Shown here piece after piece: positions 31,961 through 44,170 of a stretch of DNA of 64,000 bases. Numbering within the stretch: position 1 is the stretch's first letter; each line of letters begins with the position of its first letter. Position numbers and translations under genes: made by a program. Source of the stretch: Hoplostethus atlanticus (taxonomy: Eukaryota; Chordata; Actinopteri; Trachichthyiformes; Trachichthyidae); assembly GCA_034670405.1 (NCBI GenBank), contig JAXDDX010000298.1, positions 62,001 through 126,000 of the forward strand, written 5' to 3'. The notes beneath the pieces are model-generated. The model saw only the letters and a program-made list of their open reading frames with translations. It had not been told where the DNA came from and did not search any database.

Positions 31961-33230
31961 TGTACATGTTGCATGTCATTTGCTGCAACCATGCCCCATT
32001 TATGTGAACATGCTCATAGCGGAAATGGGAAACTCAAATGGTGATAACAAATATAACAGACTGATTTGACTATTGGTGAAACCACTTAGCCAAAACTGCC
32101 ATTGTTTAATTTTGTGTAGCCAGCCATCAACAAATTACACTGATTATGTTAAACTTCTTTTGTGAGACAAAGTGTGCTGGTTTGGTCAAATTGTCTGCAA
32201 TGATCCTGAGAGAGGTAAATGTTTATACAAAGTCAACATTGTGTGTGTTTCTTCAACAACTGCAAGCAGTAGTATCACATTATATGATATGAAATGTATT
32301 TAAGGGACCTGAAGTTTGTTGCACTAGCAAGTTAGATTAAAACAAACCATTTCTATTGGCAATTGTACAAGGTCGTTTTGTTACGGCTTATGCTGCCTAA
32401 GCAGTATATAACATTAATTATGAAAATGTACACATTTAAATCGCATTTTGATATAGTACATACTTTTATCAGACTCCAGTCAAAGTGACTGCCTTTTTAA
32501 CTTGTCTGAAATCACAATGTCCAAAACGTCTGGGGAGTAAATAATATAATCCATTGTTAATAGGACAGTGACTCACTTACCGAACAAACACTGGTGCAAT
32601 CGAAGGCCGATATGAACCTGTACAAAGTGTAAAACAGGATTTAAACTCACATTTATTTGTCCAGGTGTATGTAATGCCTGTCTATTCAACAGATTTCTAC
32701 AAACTATGTAATAAAATATGCAGTATATTTTAGTATCGATTGTTTTTGTGTTGTATTTTGTAATGAATTGCATCAACTTACTAGTTAAATTATTAAGGGT
32801 AACGTTCGCTAATATAAGCTATGTATGTTAAAAACAGGAACGGTAAAAGGAACGGTAGTTAACGGTAGTTTCAGTCAAAACAAAGTTTTTAACTATCTAG
32901 CGTAAAGCTGTGTTGTCAACAATAGCTGTCTAATGGAGTTCTGTTGTCTGCGTTAGCAGGTAGTCAACTGAAATGTCACAAACTTTCTAAGCTTTTCCAG
33001 ACTTTACAAGCTTTTCCAGACTTTACCAGACTTTCCAAGCCTTGCCAGAAAATGGAATAAAAACAAGTGTTAATGTTACCTCCTGCCGTGGTTGAAACCA
33101 ATTGATTTTCTTCGACCAAAATCGCGCAACTGTCCAAACTTCTCAGGCCAAATAATTGACGATGCATTCAAGATCACTGGGAAGGGTTAAAATGTTGGCT
33201 TCAAATGAGAAAACTATCTGGTGACAATCA

Positions 33231-33310
33231 ATGAAAAGAAAGAAAGAGGGGAAAAAATGAAAGGAAGAAAGAAAGAAAGTAAAACAAAGAAAGAAAGAGT
33301 GAAATAAGTA
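33231..33310. repeat. purine-rich GAAA microsatellite
   Basis: Irregular GAAAGAAAGA repeats. Nearby, a CAGCCAGGGTCACATTTGAC motif occurs twice (about 33367 and 33663). Confidence 0.85.
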
Positions 33311-33896
33311 AGTAAGAAAGAATAAACACAGTACAATAATGGCTTGTGTGAAGAAAGATGGAAACAGCCAGGGTCACATTTGACAGTCTCCATCTAGTCA
33401 ACTGAAATGTGTGTTTGTACCGTCGACTCAAAACACCAAACAGTATCGGGTCACCGCGATGTTGCGTTCAAAGATGTAATGTGGTGGGATATTTCAATAA
33501 TTGTGGAAATCACTGCAAGTCAATAAAAGTTCGACAACAATAAAGTAAAATTCAGTTTTGTTGTCTCTGTTGTGTTGTTAGCAGAAGTAGTGGTTTGTGT
33601 GTTCTATTCAGTCATCAGTAAACCACAAACTGAATCTCTGGTCTCTGGACATTGTGGAACACAGCCAGGGTCACATTTGACAGTCTCTGACTCCATCTAG
33701 TACAGCTTTTGGAGCCGAAGCATTGTGTTTACCAAACCTAAACTAGGCTCCATACATCTATACAACGCTGCGGAATCTCTTCCATCCTACAAGATGTTTG
33801 TTTACTGTAAGTATTCTAAAACTATATCATATTCTATTCAAACACTAACCCAAAGCTGGATAAAAACTAATATGTGATGTTTTTCTTTTGGTGAAG

Positions 33897-36403
33897 ATTA
33901 GGGGGAAAAGCAACACGATTGAGGACATTCCAGAGGCCTCTACAATAGGGTGACCAGACGTCCCCGTTTTCCGGGGACAGTCCCCATTTTTGGTGGCCTG
34001 TCCCCGGCTGGAGCTGTCCCCGGAAATGTCCCCGTTTTTAACTGTGCGTTAAAAACAGACCGCAAAGTGAAATAATATTTTACGTGGCAAGAAAGACCGG
34101 GCAGCAGAGCCTACCGGTTGACATCTCAATCGCGTTGTGCTTGTTTTGGCCAACAGAGGGGGTTGCTCGCTAGAGCTATATATATCACTCTTCTTCTTCT
34201 ACTAACTATCCCCAAATGTCATTTCAAGCCAGGTAAGTTACAATCGTTTGACATACTAGCTAGTGATGTTATAATGTCAAAATGTATTATATAGCTAGAT
34301 AATAGGGTTGAGCCGAATACTCGGATGAAACGAGTATCCGGTACGGATAATGTACTTTTTACGAGCACGAGTATCATCCGAGTAAAATTTGTCAATATCT
34401 GTACTCGTGATGAAGGAAAATCCTCATTGGGTAGCTGTGTCCACATCGTTCCGCGATAGGCCAGCCACACACGGAGCTGCTCTACTACACAGAGCCTATA
34501 CATAGTTCACTGCTGCTGTCGCGCCACACAACACAATCTTACCATCGTCACAGCCACTCTGTCCACAGGGATTAACAGCTCGCGACTCTCACTGCTTCTA
34601 CACCGGTTAGGTTTTCTTCCATCGGCTCGCTCCTACCTCGGTTTGTAAAATATCTAAAGTCAGCCGAGTTACTTGGAGAACTTGGCTCCTACCGGACGCG
34701 GTGCTTTTGACAATAATACAGTCGCAAGGCTGAATGCATATTTCCATGTTTGATCGCCAACACGGGCTGTTTGCATAAATCACCCAGGTTCACACCGTCA
34801 GTTCATTTAAAAAAATAAAATAAAACCAGAGTAACGATCTAGGCTGCAAATAAATAACAGGCTGAATCTTGCATTGTGTCTCTCTCACTCACTCACGCAC
34901 ACCACATAATTAACATTGTGTTTTACTTTGTGTAGAAATAAAAAATACCGCCCCCCAAAGAAAAAAGTAGTAAAAAAAAGGTAGTTAAAAAGCCCTTTGA
35001 TCACACACACAAACATCACACTGTTTCAGGCTGCAACAAGTTATTTTGAGTATGAAAACTCTAGTTCATGCATTTTACTTCATGTGTTGTGTTCATTGAC
35101 TGAAGTTTATTCATTCAAGTTTATAAAAAACTTTTCATGGATAACATTAACGTAATGTTTTCTGTTAGAGAGTGGAGAGGAGGGAGAGGAGGAAGACTGG
35201 ATAAGAAGAGTGAAGGAGATAGAGGAGGAAAGGTAAAGATATGATTACAGAGCCTGCCAATTTATTATTCCAAACAATGTTTTGAGATAAAATACAAAAA
35301 TGAGGCAAGCAATGGGAATCTGTTAAGCAACGTATTTTATCTTATAGTGTACTATTTATTATTAAAGATTGGAGAGGAAGGAGAAGAGAGTGACAAGGAA
35401 AAATTAAGGGAGTAAAGAGAGTGACGGTGAAAAGGTAAAGAGAAGGAAATATACAGATTAGGTTGGGATAAGTATATTATGAAGTCACCAATCGCATCAT
35501 CATCTTATTTCTTTATTATGTTTAGTATTTCACATACTATTGTCTCTGTTTTTTAAAATTTTGCTCATTTGCTCTCTTCTGCTCTTATTCTACCCAGACT
35601 AACAGGACCACTGAATGGCTGTCTGTGTGTTGCTGTTACAGTGTGTCAGTCTGGTAGTGTTGCTTGTCTGTCTTCTCTGTCTTGTATGTATCCCTAATTA
35701 AATACACTGTATTGAACCATTGTAGTTGGACCATTTTCTTTATTGTGTGTTCCATAGTTTCCATAGCTTCACTCACCATGGTACTGTAAACTATGATTTT
35801 CTGACATGGTTTACAAAGTTACTTTGTAAAAGTTAGTACCCAATTTTATCAGTCGGCCTGCACCATAGTTTATTACAGTACAACAGTGGTCAAAATACAT
35901 GAAACTGGAATTGTCCCCCTTTTTTATTTCATAGATAATAACATTGCATATTTTAATGATATATTGACCGCCGAACTGGAAATGTCCCCGGTTTTCATTT
36001 CAGAATTCTGGTCACCTTACTCTACAAGCCGTGGTAAGTCCATCGCATTCTATGGCGGTGTCTAATATACTGAGTTGCTTTACCATGTCTTTAAAACCAT
36101 GTATATGTGTGTCTGTGTTTTTGTATCTATTTCTCTCTAGAATCACAAAATATATTAGAACGGACAAGGAACAGAAATTCTGATACCCGTAGGGATAACG
36201 GTCAGACACACGTGGACGAAGAAAATAAACACCCTAACAAAAGTAGGTTTTATCCCTCAATTGTACGCATATTTTTAAAAACATGTTCTTTCTAATGAGC
36301 TGAACTTTCTAATGAGTTGTACATTTTCATTTGTTCCTGCATTTCTTAGGCCTTCTACGAAAAAAACATGCGCCACTTAAAGAGCGGCTTCCTCAAAGCA
36401 CCA
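33897..36403 (+). pseudogene. three-exon remnant of an unknown gene, disrupted by a hAT
   Basis: Exon a is 33897-33945 plus 36028-36033 once the hAT and one copy of its duplicated target are removed. Exon b is 36141-36242 and exon c is 36350-36403. All borders are AG/GT and phases match. The product would read IRGKSNTIEDIPEASTSR, then ESQNILERTRNRNSDTRRDN, then NKSLLRKKHAPLKERLPQST. It is basic and low in hydrophobics, with no known domain recognised. A TIR transposon starts eight bases after exon c. It could be a host gene piece or another transposon's gene. Confidence 0.45.
33946..36019. mobile_element. hAT element inserted in an exon, perfect 8-bp target duplication
   Basis: The left end TAGGGTGACCAGACGTCCCC is inverted as CTGGTCACCTTA at the right. 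CTCTACAA flanks both sides (33938-33945 and 36020-36027). The interior has a second hAT-type end near 34305 (TAGGGTTGAGCCGAATACTC) and exon-like acidic stretches (for example GEEEDWIRRVKEIEEER near 35200, followed by a GTAAAG donor). No transposase core was recognised. Confidence 0.88.
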
Positions 36404-37004
36404 GTAAATATTTGTGACCTGCTCTCACAGAATCAGTCACATTGACCCCAAAACACATTTTGGGGTTTTCATATTACTTGAAAGAGGAGAATGTAGGCTT
36501 TCCAATGAGACCAAAACCATGTCACTCCTCCAATAAATGAGAAAGTTATGTGGCGTTATACAATGAGAGACACAAAAGTGTGGTTTTGAGAAAAAGGCCT
36601 TTAAAAAACCTTTCCATTATAACTCTGAACATTCCATTTGTGGGGGGCTGCCGCTTTGACATCTCACAAACAAATGCTGCTTCAGTGATTATTTTAAATA
36701 ACAGATATAACATTTAGGCATCTATGTAATGAGGAGAAATTGCTCTTTAAGGTTATATTACACACAGTACACTTACACTATTTATCCACTATTAATGAAT
36801 CTTTCAAAAGAACCTTGAAGACGCTGTGAAAAATCTGTGACTCCCCTCCCCAACCCCCCACAATTATGGTTACACAATAATTCAATTGCGTAAAAAGAAA
36901 GACAAACATACTGATATACATTAAAGTGGTTATGTAAACACATTCTTTATTTGTAAAAAAAATAAAGAAAAAATACATATTAATGTATACAGTAGCCTAT
37001 ACAG

Positions 37005-37170
37005 TTTATAGTAAATGGCTGCATTAATATAGCGCTTTTATCCAAAGCGCTTTACAATGTATGCCTCTCATTCATCCATTCACACACACACTGATGGCAG
37101 TGAGCTACCATGCAAGGTGCTGGCCTGACCATCGGGAGCAATTTGGGGTTCAGTGTCTTATGCCCGCCCT
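37005..37170 (-). mobile_element. SINE 3' half
   Basis: The inverse of the 3' half of the SINE at 41588-41870: shared AAAGCGCTTT, CATGCAAGGTGCTGGCC and CCCCAAATTGC-type stretches. The tRNA-derived head is missing. Confidence 0.75.
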
Positions 37171-37822
37171 ATAGTGAATATAGAAGATGTATACCAATCT
37201 AGAGTAATGTATAGGTCAAAGGGACTGTGGCAGACTGGGGGGAGAGGGGGTTGTAAGGCCTAGGCTGGACTCAGCACAGCCTTTTTAACCTGCGTGTGGA
37301 TGTGTGAGCGAGAGCGCGTCAGTGTGAGAGGCTGACGGAGTGTCTGAGTCCACAGGCGATCGGGAGGATTGGGGGTCAACTGTGAGCGAGGAGTGAGCGG
37401 AGCCAGCAGCAGCCGCGTAGCAGTGTTTCAGGTAGCCAATCAGCATCGTATAGTATTTGGTTTGTATCGCTCACCATCAGAGAGACGGTGACCAGACAAA
37501 GTTTGAGAACAGGCAAAACCAGAACACCTTATATAACTGAGGTATTCAAATGTTATTGTCTCAAAAAGTTACCGGCCAATGTGATGGTTGACCCTGCAAC
37601 TCAAAATACGTGTTTCTGAAGAAAGGTATCCACAACATACAAGTATAACCATATAACATATCACTAATTAAATCCTTAAATGATGCAATAATTCATCTCG
37701 ACATTAATAGAACAGAACTTTGATTAATAGAATCAATAGAACCGATTAATAGAACCGAACATGAATAGTGACCGAAATGTGGAAAAGTGATGTAGTATAC
37801 AGCATACAACATACATACACAC

Positions 37823-40581
37823 TCACACACCTGGCCGGGGAACAGATGGTCTGGGACATGTCATGTCTTTGGTCTCCTCAGTGCAAAAGTCCCTGATGTT
37901 GTCAAAGAGGTACCACTGCCTTTTTGCATCCAGTCCTGGCTTCTCCTGCTCACACGGAACCTCACACATAATGTTTGCGTCAGGGCGCAGCAATGCAAAT
38001 TCCTCATCTGGTGAATGATGGAATTCTCTGGCCAGGACAACACCAGGCTTTTCTCTTGTAAAGAGGAAGTGTTGGAACCGCTTGATCCCAAGTAGTGGGC
38101 GGAAACTGGGGGCAAAGAAAGTTTGCCAATCATGTGATGGCACCAAACTCTCTCCAGACTCCAAACCAACCAACTGCGGGATGTTCACACCCTTGACAGT
38201 GCTTTCCCTCACTGCCTGGGCGATGTCTTCAAGGCAGGAGACAGGTGTGCGGCGGAACTTCTGCTTGAAAAGCCCAAAACACCAGGAGGAGATGGTGTCA
38301 TGGAGGCCCAACATGCAGCGCCAAGCACAGTACCAGATCAGGTATTTGTTCTTGTTCTGCCCTGGACAGTTGTTACAGTGGACCTGCAGATGCCTCTCTC
38401 CAAGGCCATGGTGTCCAAAAAAGTGGTGGAGGTAGCTGATGACAGCATTTGATCCCTTGCTTCTGCAGTGGGCCTCATCGATGAGGTAGTTCACCTGACG
38501 TGGAATCCCCTCACAGCAAACTCCAAACACTCCACACTTCCTTGGCACCAAAAAATACATGGGGCCTGGCTGAAGAGGGTCACTTGGGTAGTGGACCTGC
38601 AACATTAAATAAACAAATTAATCAATTGAAAAATATAGCAAATTACAATTGTGGTATCCTGGAGATTAGATTAGATTAAGAGCAGAGTACAAAATGGTGA
38701 AGGATTACTGTACATTTGTTAACTTGCTCCATAATAAAGTTATTATGGAGGTTATTATGGAAATACTTCGGCTTTATTCAGTGTGTTACCACACACCAGC
38801 ACAAATGGATGATAATTGTATTACAGTAATTAAACTAACCTGCTGTGCAAAGTCAAAACTGTAATGGACAGTTATGTCTCTGCTGTATGGTGGGTTGGTG
38901 CCAAGCTCAGCAGAGAGCTCCTCCACCACCACCTTGCAGCTCTTGGTCATCCCCCTGTACACCTCACGCTCCTTTCCCACCAGGCGAAGATGTTCTTCCT
39001 GCTTTTGAAGCTTGGCCGATTTCACACTATCAGGCAGGTTGGAGCTCCTGTAGATGGCCACATTCATTTGGCAGAAGTTGGTGCCACAGTTTACGGAAAG
39101 TGCTGTTGCCAGCAGCACGATAACCTGAACAGAGCACAGACAGTGATCAAACAAGACAGATAAATATTGGATATGACAAAGCACATTACACAACATCACA
39201 CAACAAATGTGATCATAATAAATCTAAATACAAAGAAAATATTAAGGCATACATACCGGTTCCATTCATAGAGGCCTTGTATTTCTGCCACACAGAGGAC
39301 TTGGTCTCCGTTGACGGAAGCACACAGATGTCTGCCCTTTTGAAGCCTGGAATGTGTCCTGGGAGTGGCATGGCGCAGTCATCAGCAAAGTTATTGATGA
39401 ACCTTATGATCCTCCCGATGTCATCATAAGACAGCACCTTCTTGTTGGCCAAGCGACCACCACCCAGCTTTCTCCTGGGAGCCACACCATGCTCTTTATA
39501 AAATGTGATGGTGGCTGTAAGCTTGTTTTGAGAAATTCTGAAACACATTATTTTCCCAAAGTTCAAAACATGGACATTATTTTGGCCTAATGACAATAAT
39601 GATTGCTTTGTTCCAATGTCTGTAATTACAATGTACATGTAGAAATTTGAAGGTTTCTCTGCATATGTGATGACCATCAATGAAGTAAGAGGTCCTCTGG
39701 TGCATCCTTTCTTTCTGCTGCTTCCTTTTGGAGCAAGCCGTTTCTTTGGAGCAGTTCATAGTGCTGCTTATTTTTCCTAACAGGAACATGTGTTTCTCAC
39801 CTAGGAAAAAAAATATCAACTGTTATTCACTGATATCGTAAATACACATACAGGCCTCACATGGCGTGTGCATGCACACACATACACCTGTAAAACAACT
39901 TAGGCCTACATTCAATGTTGTGACAATTAAAAATAAATTAACATTAGAACTAATTTTGTCATTTCAGTGTGAGACCACTCATCTGTAGTTAAATACAAGT
40001 ACAGGGTCCTGTTGACCAGATAGATAGCTAGAACAACTCAAAACATTACCATGTTCATTATTACTGAGGACAAGGTTTAAAGAAGATAAGATAAACACAC
40101 TTCTGTTTACTAATGTTGGCTAGCTCTATGGGATAAGCGGAAAAGTGCTTACCAGCAGTCATCTCTTGAAGCTGGTCTCATTTTTTCACCATCTCCTCAG
40201 GAGAGAAGAGGGTGTAGCAAGGCTTTCCTTGATAAAATTTGCAGCCACACTTGAAGCTACGAGCCTTCTCAAGATCATCTCCACTCACATAATCATCTCG
40301 CACGGACTCAAAGACAGCAGATGTTGGGTCTGTTAAAAAAAAGTGGCTCCATGCCAACATCTTCATCGTCGCTGTCTGAAATGGGCCTGTCAGAGTCCGA
40401 GTCCAAAGTGTCACCGGAGGTTTCACTGTCGCTGTCCGAGCCGCTGTCTTGAGTCTCCCGGTCAGATCTCGGTGCCAGAAAGTAATCATGGATAAGCTCT
40501 CGCCACCGATCGCCGGAATCCAGACAGCACCGGATTGCTGTTTAACAGCCGAGCGATTTCATCTTCTTTCCGAGACGCCAT
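37823..40581 (-). pseudogene. DUF7869-like transposon gene, five exons, several lesions
   Basis: Minus-strand exons are 40581-40153, 39800 to about 39638, 39537-39257, 39124-38840 and 38596-37823. Exon 1 begins MASRKEDEIARLL and has a Cys-rich FKCGCKFYQGKPC; exon 2 has YFIDGHHICRETF; exon 3 has INNFADDCAMPLPGHIPGF. Exon 5 has KCGVFGVCCEGIPRQVNYLI and VHCNNCPGQNKNKY, where relatives I recall have 'DNC.GQNKN', as in DUF7869. Lesions: frame changes and TGA (40180-40178) in exon 1, a Cys-motif deletion with frameshift in exon 4, and an apparent short in-frame deletion before WCFGLFKQK in exon 5. A transposase role is inferred from the enclosing inverted repeats. Confidence 0.65.
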
Positions 40582-41371
40582 TGAAAGTATTGATAACGAT
40601 ATAGCTTGCTAACCAACCAACCAAACAACCAACCAACAGGTGTGGATGCAGCTGACAGCTGGATAGCATCGCTAAATGCCGCCGGCGCGAAACTTCGCCA
40701 ATACCATATCTTGCTTTTATGCTTCAAAATTATATTTCCACTCTAAAATATGAAGTAATTCATACAGATTATGAAAGCCAAGCCTTTGTTTTATTAAAAT
40801 TAGTCAAAATACCAAAATGGTCAAAAACTTTTGACTTTTGACATTAAAAGGCATTTCTACGTAAATTGGCCATTGCGACTTCCGACTCATTCTGTGAGAG
40901 CACGTCACATATGATATTTTAAGTGTTCTCTTCTGACCAATGTATGCAAACACAGCAAATTCTCTAACAGATTAATCCACCAGTGCATGGGTACATTTAA
41001 ATTTTGAAAAAAAGAAATGCATGATGACAAACAAATAACATTTATGAACAGAGCAGCAAGAATTTTTGTTTCATATTATATCATACAAATTAAATTTAAA
41101 TATATGTATCTGTATAGTGTTGTTGATTATTGTATTATCCATACTATTTCATTAACTGTGTTGTTAGGGTTAGTATATAGTTAATTTTGCCATATCCCGC
41201 TTTTTAACCAGCAATATGACCTCGAACATATTTCGATGTGTTGCAGAAATAAAATGTTTAATGCACGTGTCAAAGTGTTAGCTGTTTTTACATTATTTAA
41301 AGATTTTATACCAAATATGATGTAAAATAATGGTATTTTGAAAATGATAAGGTTTAATAAGATAACCGGCA

Positions 41372-41442
41372 GGCTCGTTGGTCTAGGAGTATGATTCTCG
41401 CTTAGGGTGCGAGAGGTCCCGGTTCAAATCCCGGACGAGCCC
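41372..41442 (+). tRNA. tRNA-Pro(AGG)-like gene, one base short in the T arm
   Basis: The acceptor stem GGCTCGT/ACGAGCC is perfect, the anticodon stem TCTCG/CGAGA pairs, and the loop holds AGG. The T arm reads CCCGGTTCAAATCCCGG where vertebrate tRNA-Pro normally has CCCGGGTTCAAATCCCGG, so the stem shortens. The D loop has one G-to-A change relative to the usual sequence. It lies 146 bp upstream of a SINE. It may be a slightly decayed copy rather than a working gene. Confidence 0.75.
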
Positions 41443-41587
41443 TCCGTTGTGCATTGGTTGTTTTCTTTGCAACACAATGCATCCTCAAAACACTTAAACT
41501 TTGAATTGATTAGTACCATAGAAGAGAAGTTGGTTTGATCTACCCTAACTAATCCTCTGTGGACCTTTATCTGGCTCAATCCTTGAT

Positions 41588-41870
41588 GGGGTGGCTGTGG
41601 CTCAGGAGGTAGAGCGGATTGTCCTCTAATGAGAAAATCAGAGGTTCGATCCCCGGCTCCTCCAGTCCACATGTCGAAGTGTCCTTGGGCAAGACACTAA
41701 ACCCCAAATTGCTACCGATGGTCAGGCCAGCACCTTGCATGGTAGCTCACTGCCGTCGGTGTTTGAGTGTGTGTGTGTGAATGGGTGAATGAGAGGCAAA
41801 CATTGTAAAGCGCTTTGGATGAAAGTGCTATATAAATGCAGTCCATTTACCATAAGATTACATTGAATAA
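41588..41870 (+). mobile_element. tRNA-headed SINE (V-SINE-like), full length
   Basis: The head has an A box (TGGCTCAGGAGGTAGAGCGG) and a B box (GGTTCGATCCC). It is followed by the body GTCCTTGGGCAAGACACT and the tail AAAGCGCTTTGGATGAAAGT, ending TATAAATGCAGTCCATTTAC. This layout is that of common fish SINEs. Target duplications were not resolved. Confidence 0.8.
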
Positions 41871-41899
41871 TTTAAGTGATAGATGTGCACACTTACCAA

Positions 41900-42300
41900 A
41901 CACAGCTTAAAATATTGCTAAATTTGTCTGACTTTGAAAAGCCAGAGGTGCTACTGAATAAGGAGCCAAGCCAGTAAGAAACCAAGAGAGCTTCTTAGTT
42001 GTCACCTGTTCGTCTTCTTTACGTCAATGCAGACTGTGCAGAAGTAGTGCTATGTGATGGTGGGTGTTGAATCATATGCTAAAAGCTATGCTTATTTAAT
42101 TCGCTGAAATGGAAAGAGACGTCTGACAGGCTACAGAGAAAGCCCTTTAGAAAAAATGCAGCCATGTGTTTGTTTCTCTGACTGTATGTGCATGTGTGCA
42201 TATCAATATACAGTACACAGCACATATGTATGTACTTATTTCTGTATGTATATGTAATTGTATGTATATCTGTGTGTATCTGTGTCTATGTGACCTGATA
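41900..42300. other. unassigned sequence with a TATGTA-rich stretch
   Basis: Low-complexity TGTATG repeats lie at 42170-42290. The open plus-strand frame across them has no motif. Confidence 0.4.
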
Positions 42301-42450
42301 GCCGTCTTCTCCATGGCATCAGGTGCATCTGGGGTCGGTAGCTCATCTGCCAGGATCTCCTCGGCACTCCGTGGGTCAATCAGGATTCCCTTCCGGTCGG
42401 TGATGCCAACACCGGCTGTGATAGCATTCCATAGCGCATTCTGGGACTGG
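42301..42450 (-). other. candidate exon of an unrecognised protein gene
   Basis: The minus strand is open for about 50 residues with balanced composition: SQNALWNAITAGVGITDRKG, then ILIDPRSAEEILADELPTPD, then APDAMEKTAIR. It is bounded by a possible acceptor (CAG or CCAG near 42450) and by CAG|GTCACA at the 3' side. GC content is higher than in neighbours and the frame has no break. I recognise no transposon motif in it and cannot name the family. It may be a stranded exon of a host gene or a captured piece. Confidence 0.4.
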
Positions 42451-42842
42451 GAGCCTGACCACAGTTATGCAAACACTGGATGACAATCGCACATATATAT
42501 CAAAATTAAATGTTTAGTTTAACAATATAATGCCGATGTAAGCCTGATGTTTCAGCAAGAATATTTTTTTTGCATTGAAAGTTAAATGTATAATGTACAA
42601 CTCCCCCACTCCTAAGATGCTGACCAAGCTGCAGTTGACGCCCCACACCAGAGCTGGATGTTCCACCAAAGTGACCTTTGTGTTTATTCTGTATACTCTG
42701 CTTGTCTTAACTCGTCACCTATTGGATGCCTGGCCGTCGGTATTTAAGGGTTGATAAACCTCATGAAAAAGAACACATTGCCAAGATGAACAATATAATT
42801 AATTTGAACATTTAAATGCCATAACAACAAGGTTCTCGGTGC

Positions 42843-43570
42843 AATGAAAATAATACCTACAAAAAGGAAATTGGTAGTCTTTTACGCTCACGGTGAGAGA
42901 GCTGGCAAACTATTAGCACACCAGCTCCAGCAGTGGGCAAGTCAATACACCATACCTGAGATTAGTACAGGCCCAAATTCTACTTCATACAACCCACAGG
43001 TCATTAATGACCAATTCAAACTGTTTTATTCTAATCTATAGCGCCCTAATAGCCCCCGGGGCCGGATGGGTTTCCTATAAAGTTTTCAATGAAAAACAGA
43101 CCCCTATTTTAAAATCAATGTATGCAGAGGTCTTTTCCTGTGAGAAGTTGCCTCAAAATCTCTCTCAAGCCACTATCTCTGTGCTATTGAAGAGGATAAG
43201 AATCCTTTAGACTGGTTCATATCGGCCAATTAGTCTTCTCTCCTATATCAACTACAAGATTCTCAAAGCTCTCTCGTGTCATCAGGAAAATGTGATTCCT
43301 TCCATTATCAACCCAGAGCAAACAGGCTTCATTCCAGGGTGACTACTTAATATCATGTTTTCTACCCAATCCTAGATCCTGAAGTAATTATCTCTCTCAA
43401 TGCTGAAAAGTCATTCAACAGGATTGAGTGGGACTATTTGTTTTCTGTTCTGGAAAAGTTGTCCTCGATGGCCTCTGTATGTACTAAGACTTTTTTTAAC
43501 CTGTATAGAGGGACCAGTCATGGTTGTTATTTATCCCCTTCCTGATTTGATATTGCCATGAAACCTCTGG
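42843..43570 (+). pseudogene. L1/Tx1-like LINE ORF2 relic
   Basis: Broken plus-strand frames match the intact LINE at 55944-59763 in order: GERAGKLLAHQLQ, YRPISLLSYINYKIL, PEQTGFIPG, ISLNAEKSFNRIEWDYLF. These are the linker and early reverse-transcriptase blocks. Multiple stops and frameshifts are present and no endonuclease or tail remains, so it is old and truncated at both ends. Confidence 0.75.
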
Positions 43571-43779
43571 CTATTGCCCCTTAGATCTGATGAGAAGATC
43601 CAGTGTCTACATTTTATTTTTATCCGAGCCTGTCAAATTTAAGCAGCCTATTTTTAACTCAGCCGCCGGCTTCCCTGTACAACACAAGTCACCTGACCTA
43701 GTCTCCCAGCAATTTGCAATTATCTCATCTTCTGTCAGCAGCATCATCAGAAAATTACAGTACAGTCTTTCCAATTAAG

Positions 43780-43929
43780 ACTGTATTTTTCACTCGCTGC
43801 GCCCCTGTCAAATTTCTTGCTGGCCCACAATATTTTGTATGTATGTATTTAGTACATTCTTGTGATACTGTTATGCTGCTGCAACCCCTTGAATTCCCCC
43901 CCGGGGATCAATAAAGTATCTATCTATAA
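43780..43929 (+). mobile_element. Rex1/L2-type LINE 3' tail
   Basis: CTTGAATTCCCCCCGGGGATC precursor-like sequence with a TGCTGCTGCAAC block upstream, then AATAAAGTATCTATCTAT, the standard tail with an ATCT repeat. Confidence 0.7.
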
Positions 43930-43959
43930 ATTACAGCAACTTAATTGAAATTAGACCCA

Positions 43960-44170
43960 CACATACTGCAGTAACCATTGACAAAAATTCTGGTAGCACT
44001 AAACGCCTGACTGTGGGCTTCATCAACATAAGATCATTACCAACAAAAGCGCTACATAATGGGTCTCTGCGAAACCTGGTGTAGTGTATACAGGAGACAT
44101 CAACCTTCCCCCTCCTCGGGACCATACAGAATACATATCAACATCTAAAGGCTATCACATTCCTCTCCAG
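43960..44170 (+). pseudogene. LINE endonuclease start, relic
   Basis: One frame reads LTVGFINIRSLPTKALHNG, resembling the first endonuclease block ('NVRSL..K') of CR1/L2-type LINEs. Stops follow soon after. Confidence 0.4.

Larger units (their letters stand above)
36411..40911. mobile_element. TIR transposon carrying a DUF7869-like gene
   Basis: TGTGACCTGCTCTCACAGAA near 36413 is matched by an inverted copy ending at about 40909 (TGTGACGTGCTCTCACAGAA in reverse). The single gene recognised inside, on the minus strand, has five exons. A SINE half (37005-37170) lies in its 3' flank; 37240-37800 shows no further structure. The target duplication is not clear. I cannot assign a standard superfamily. 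Confidence 0.65.

Noticed and set aside
37823-38605. Host gene for a large uncharacterised protein
   Set aside because: Inverted terminal repeats enclose the gene, and several exons are broken, which fits a dead transposon.
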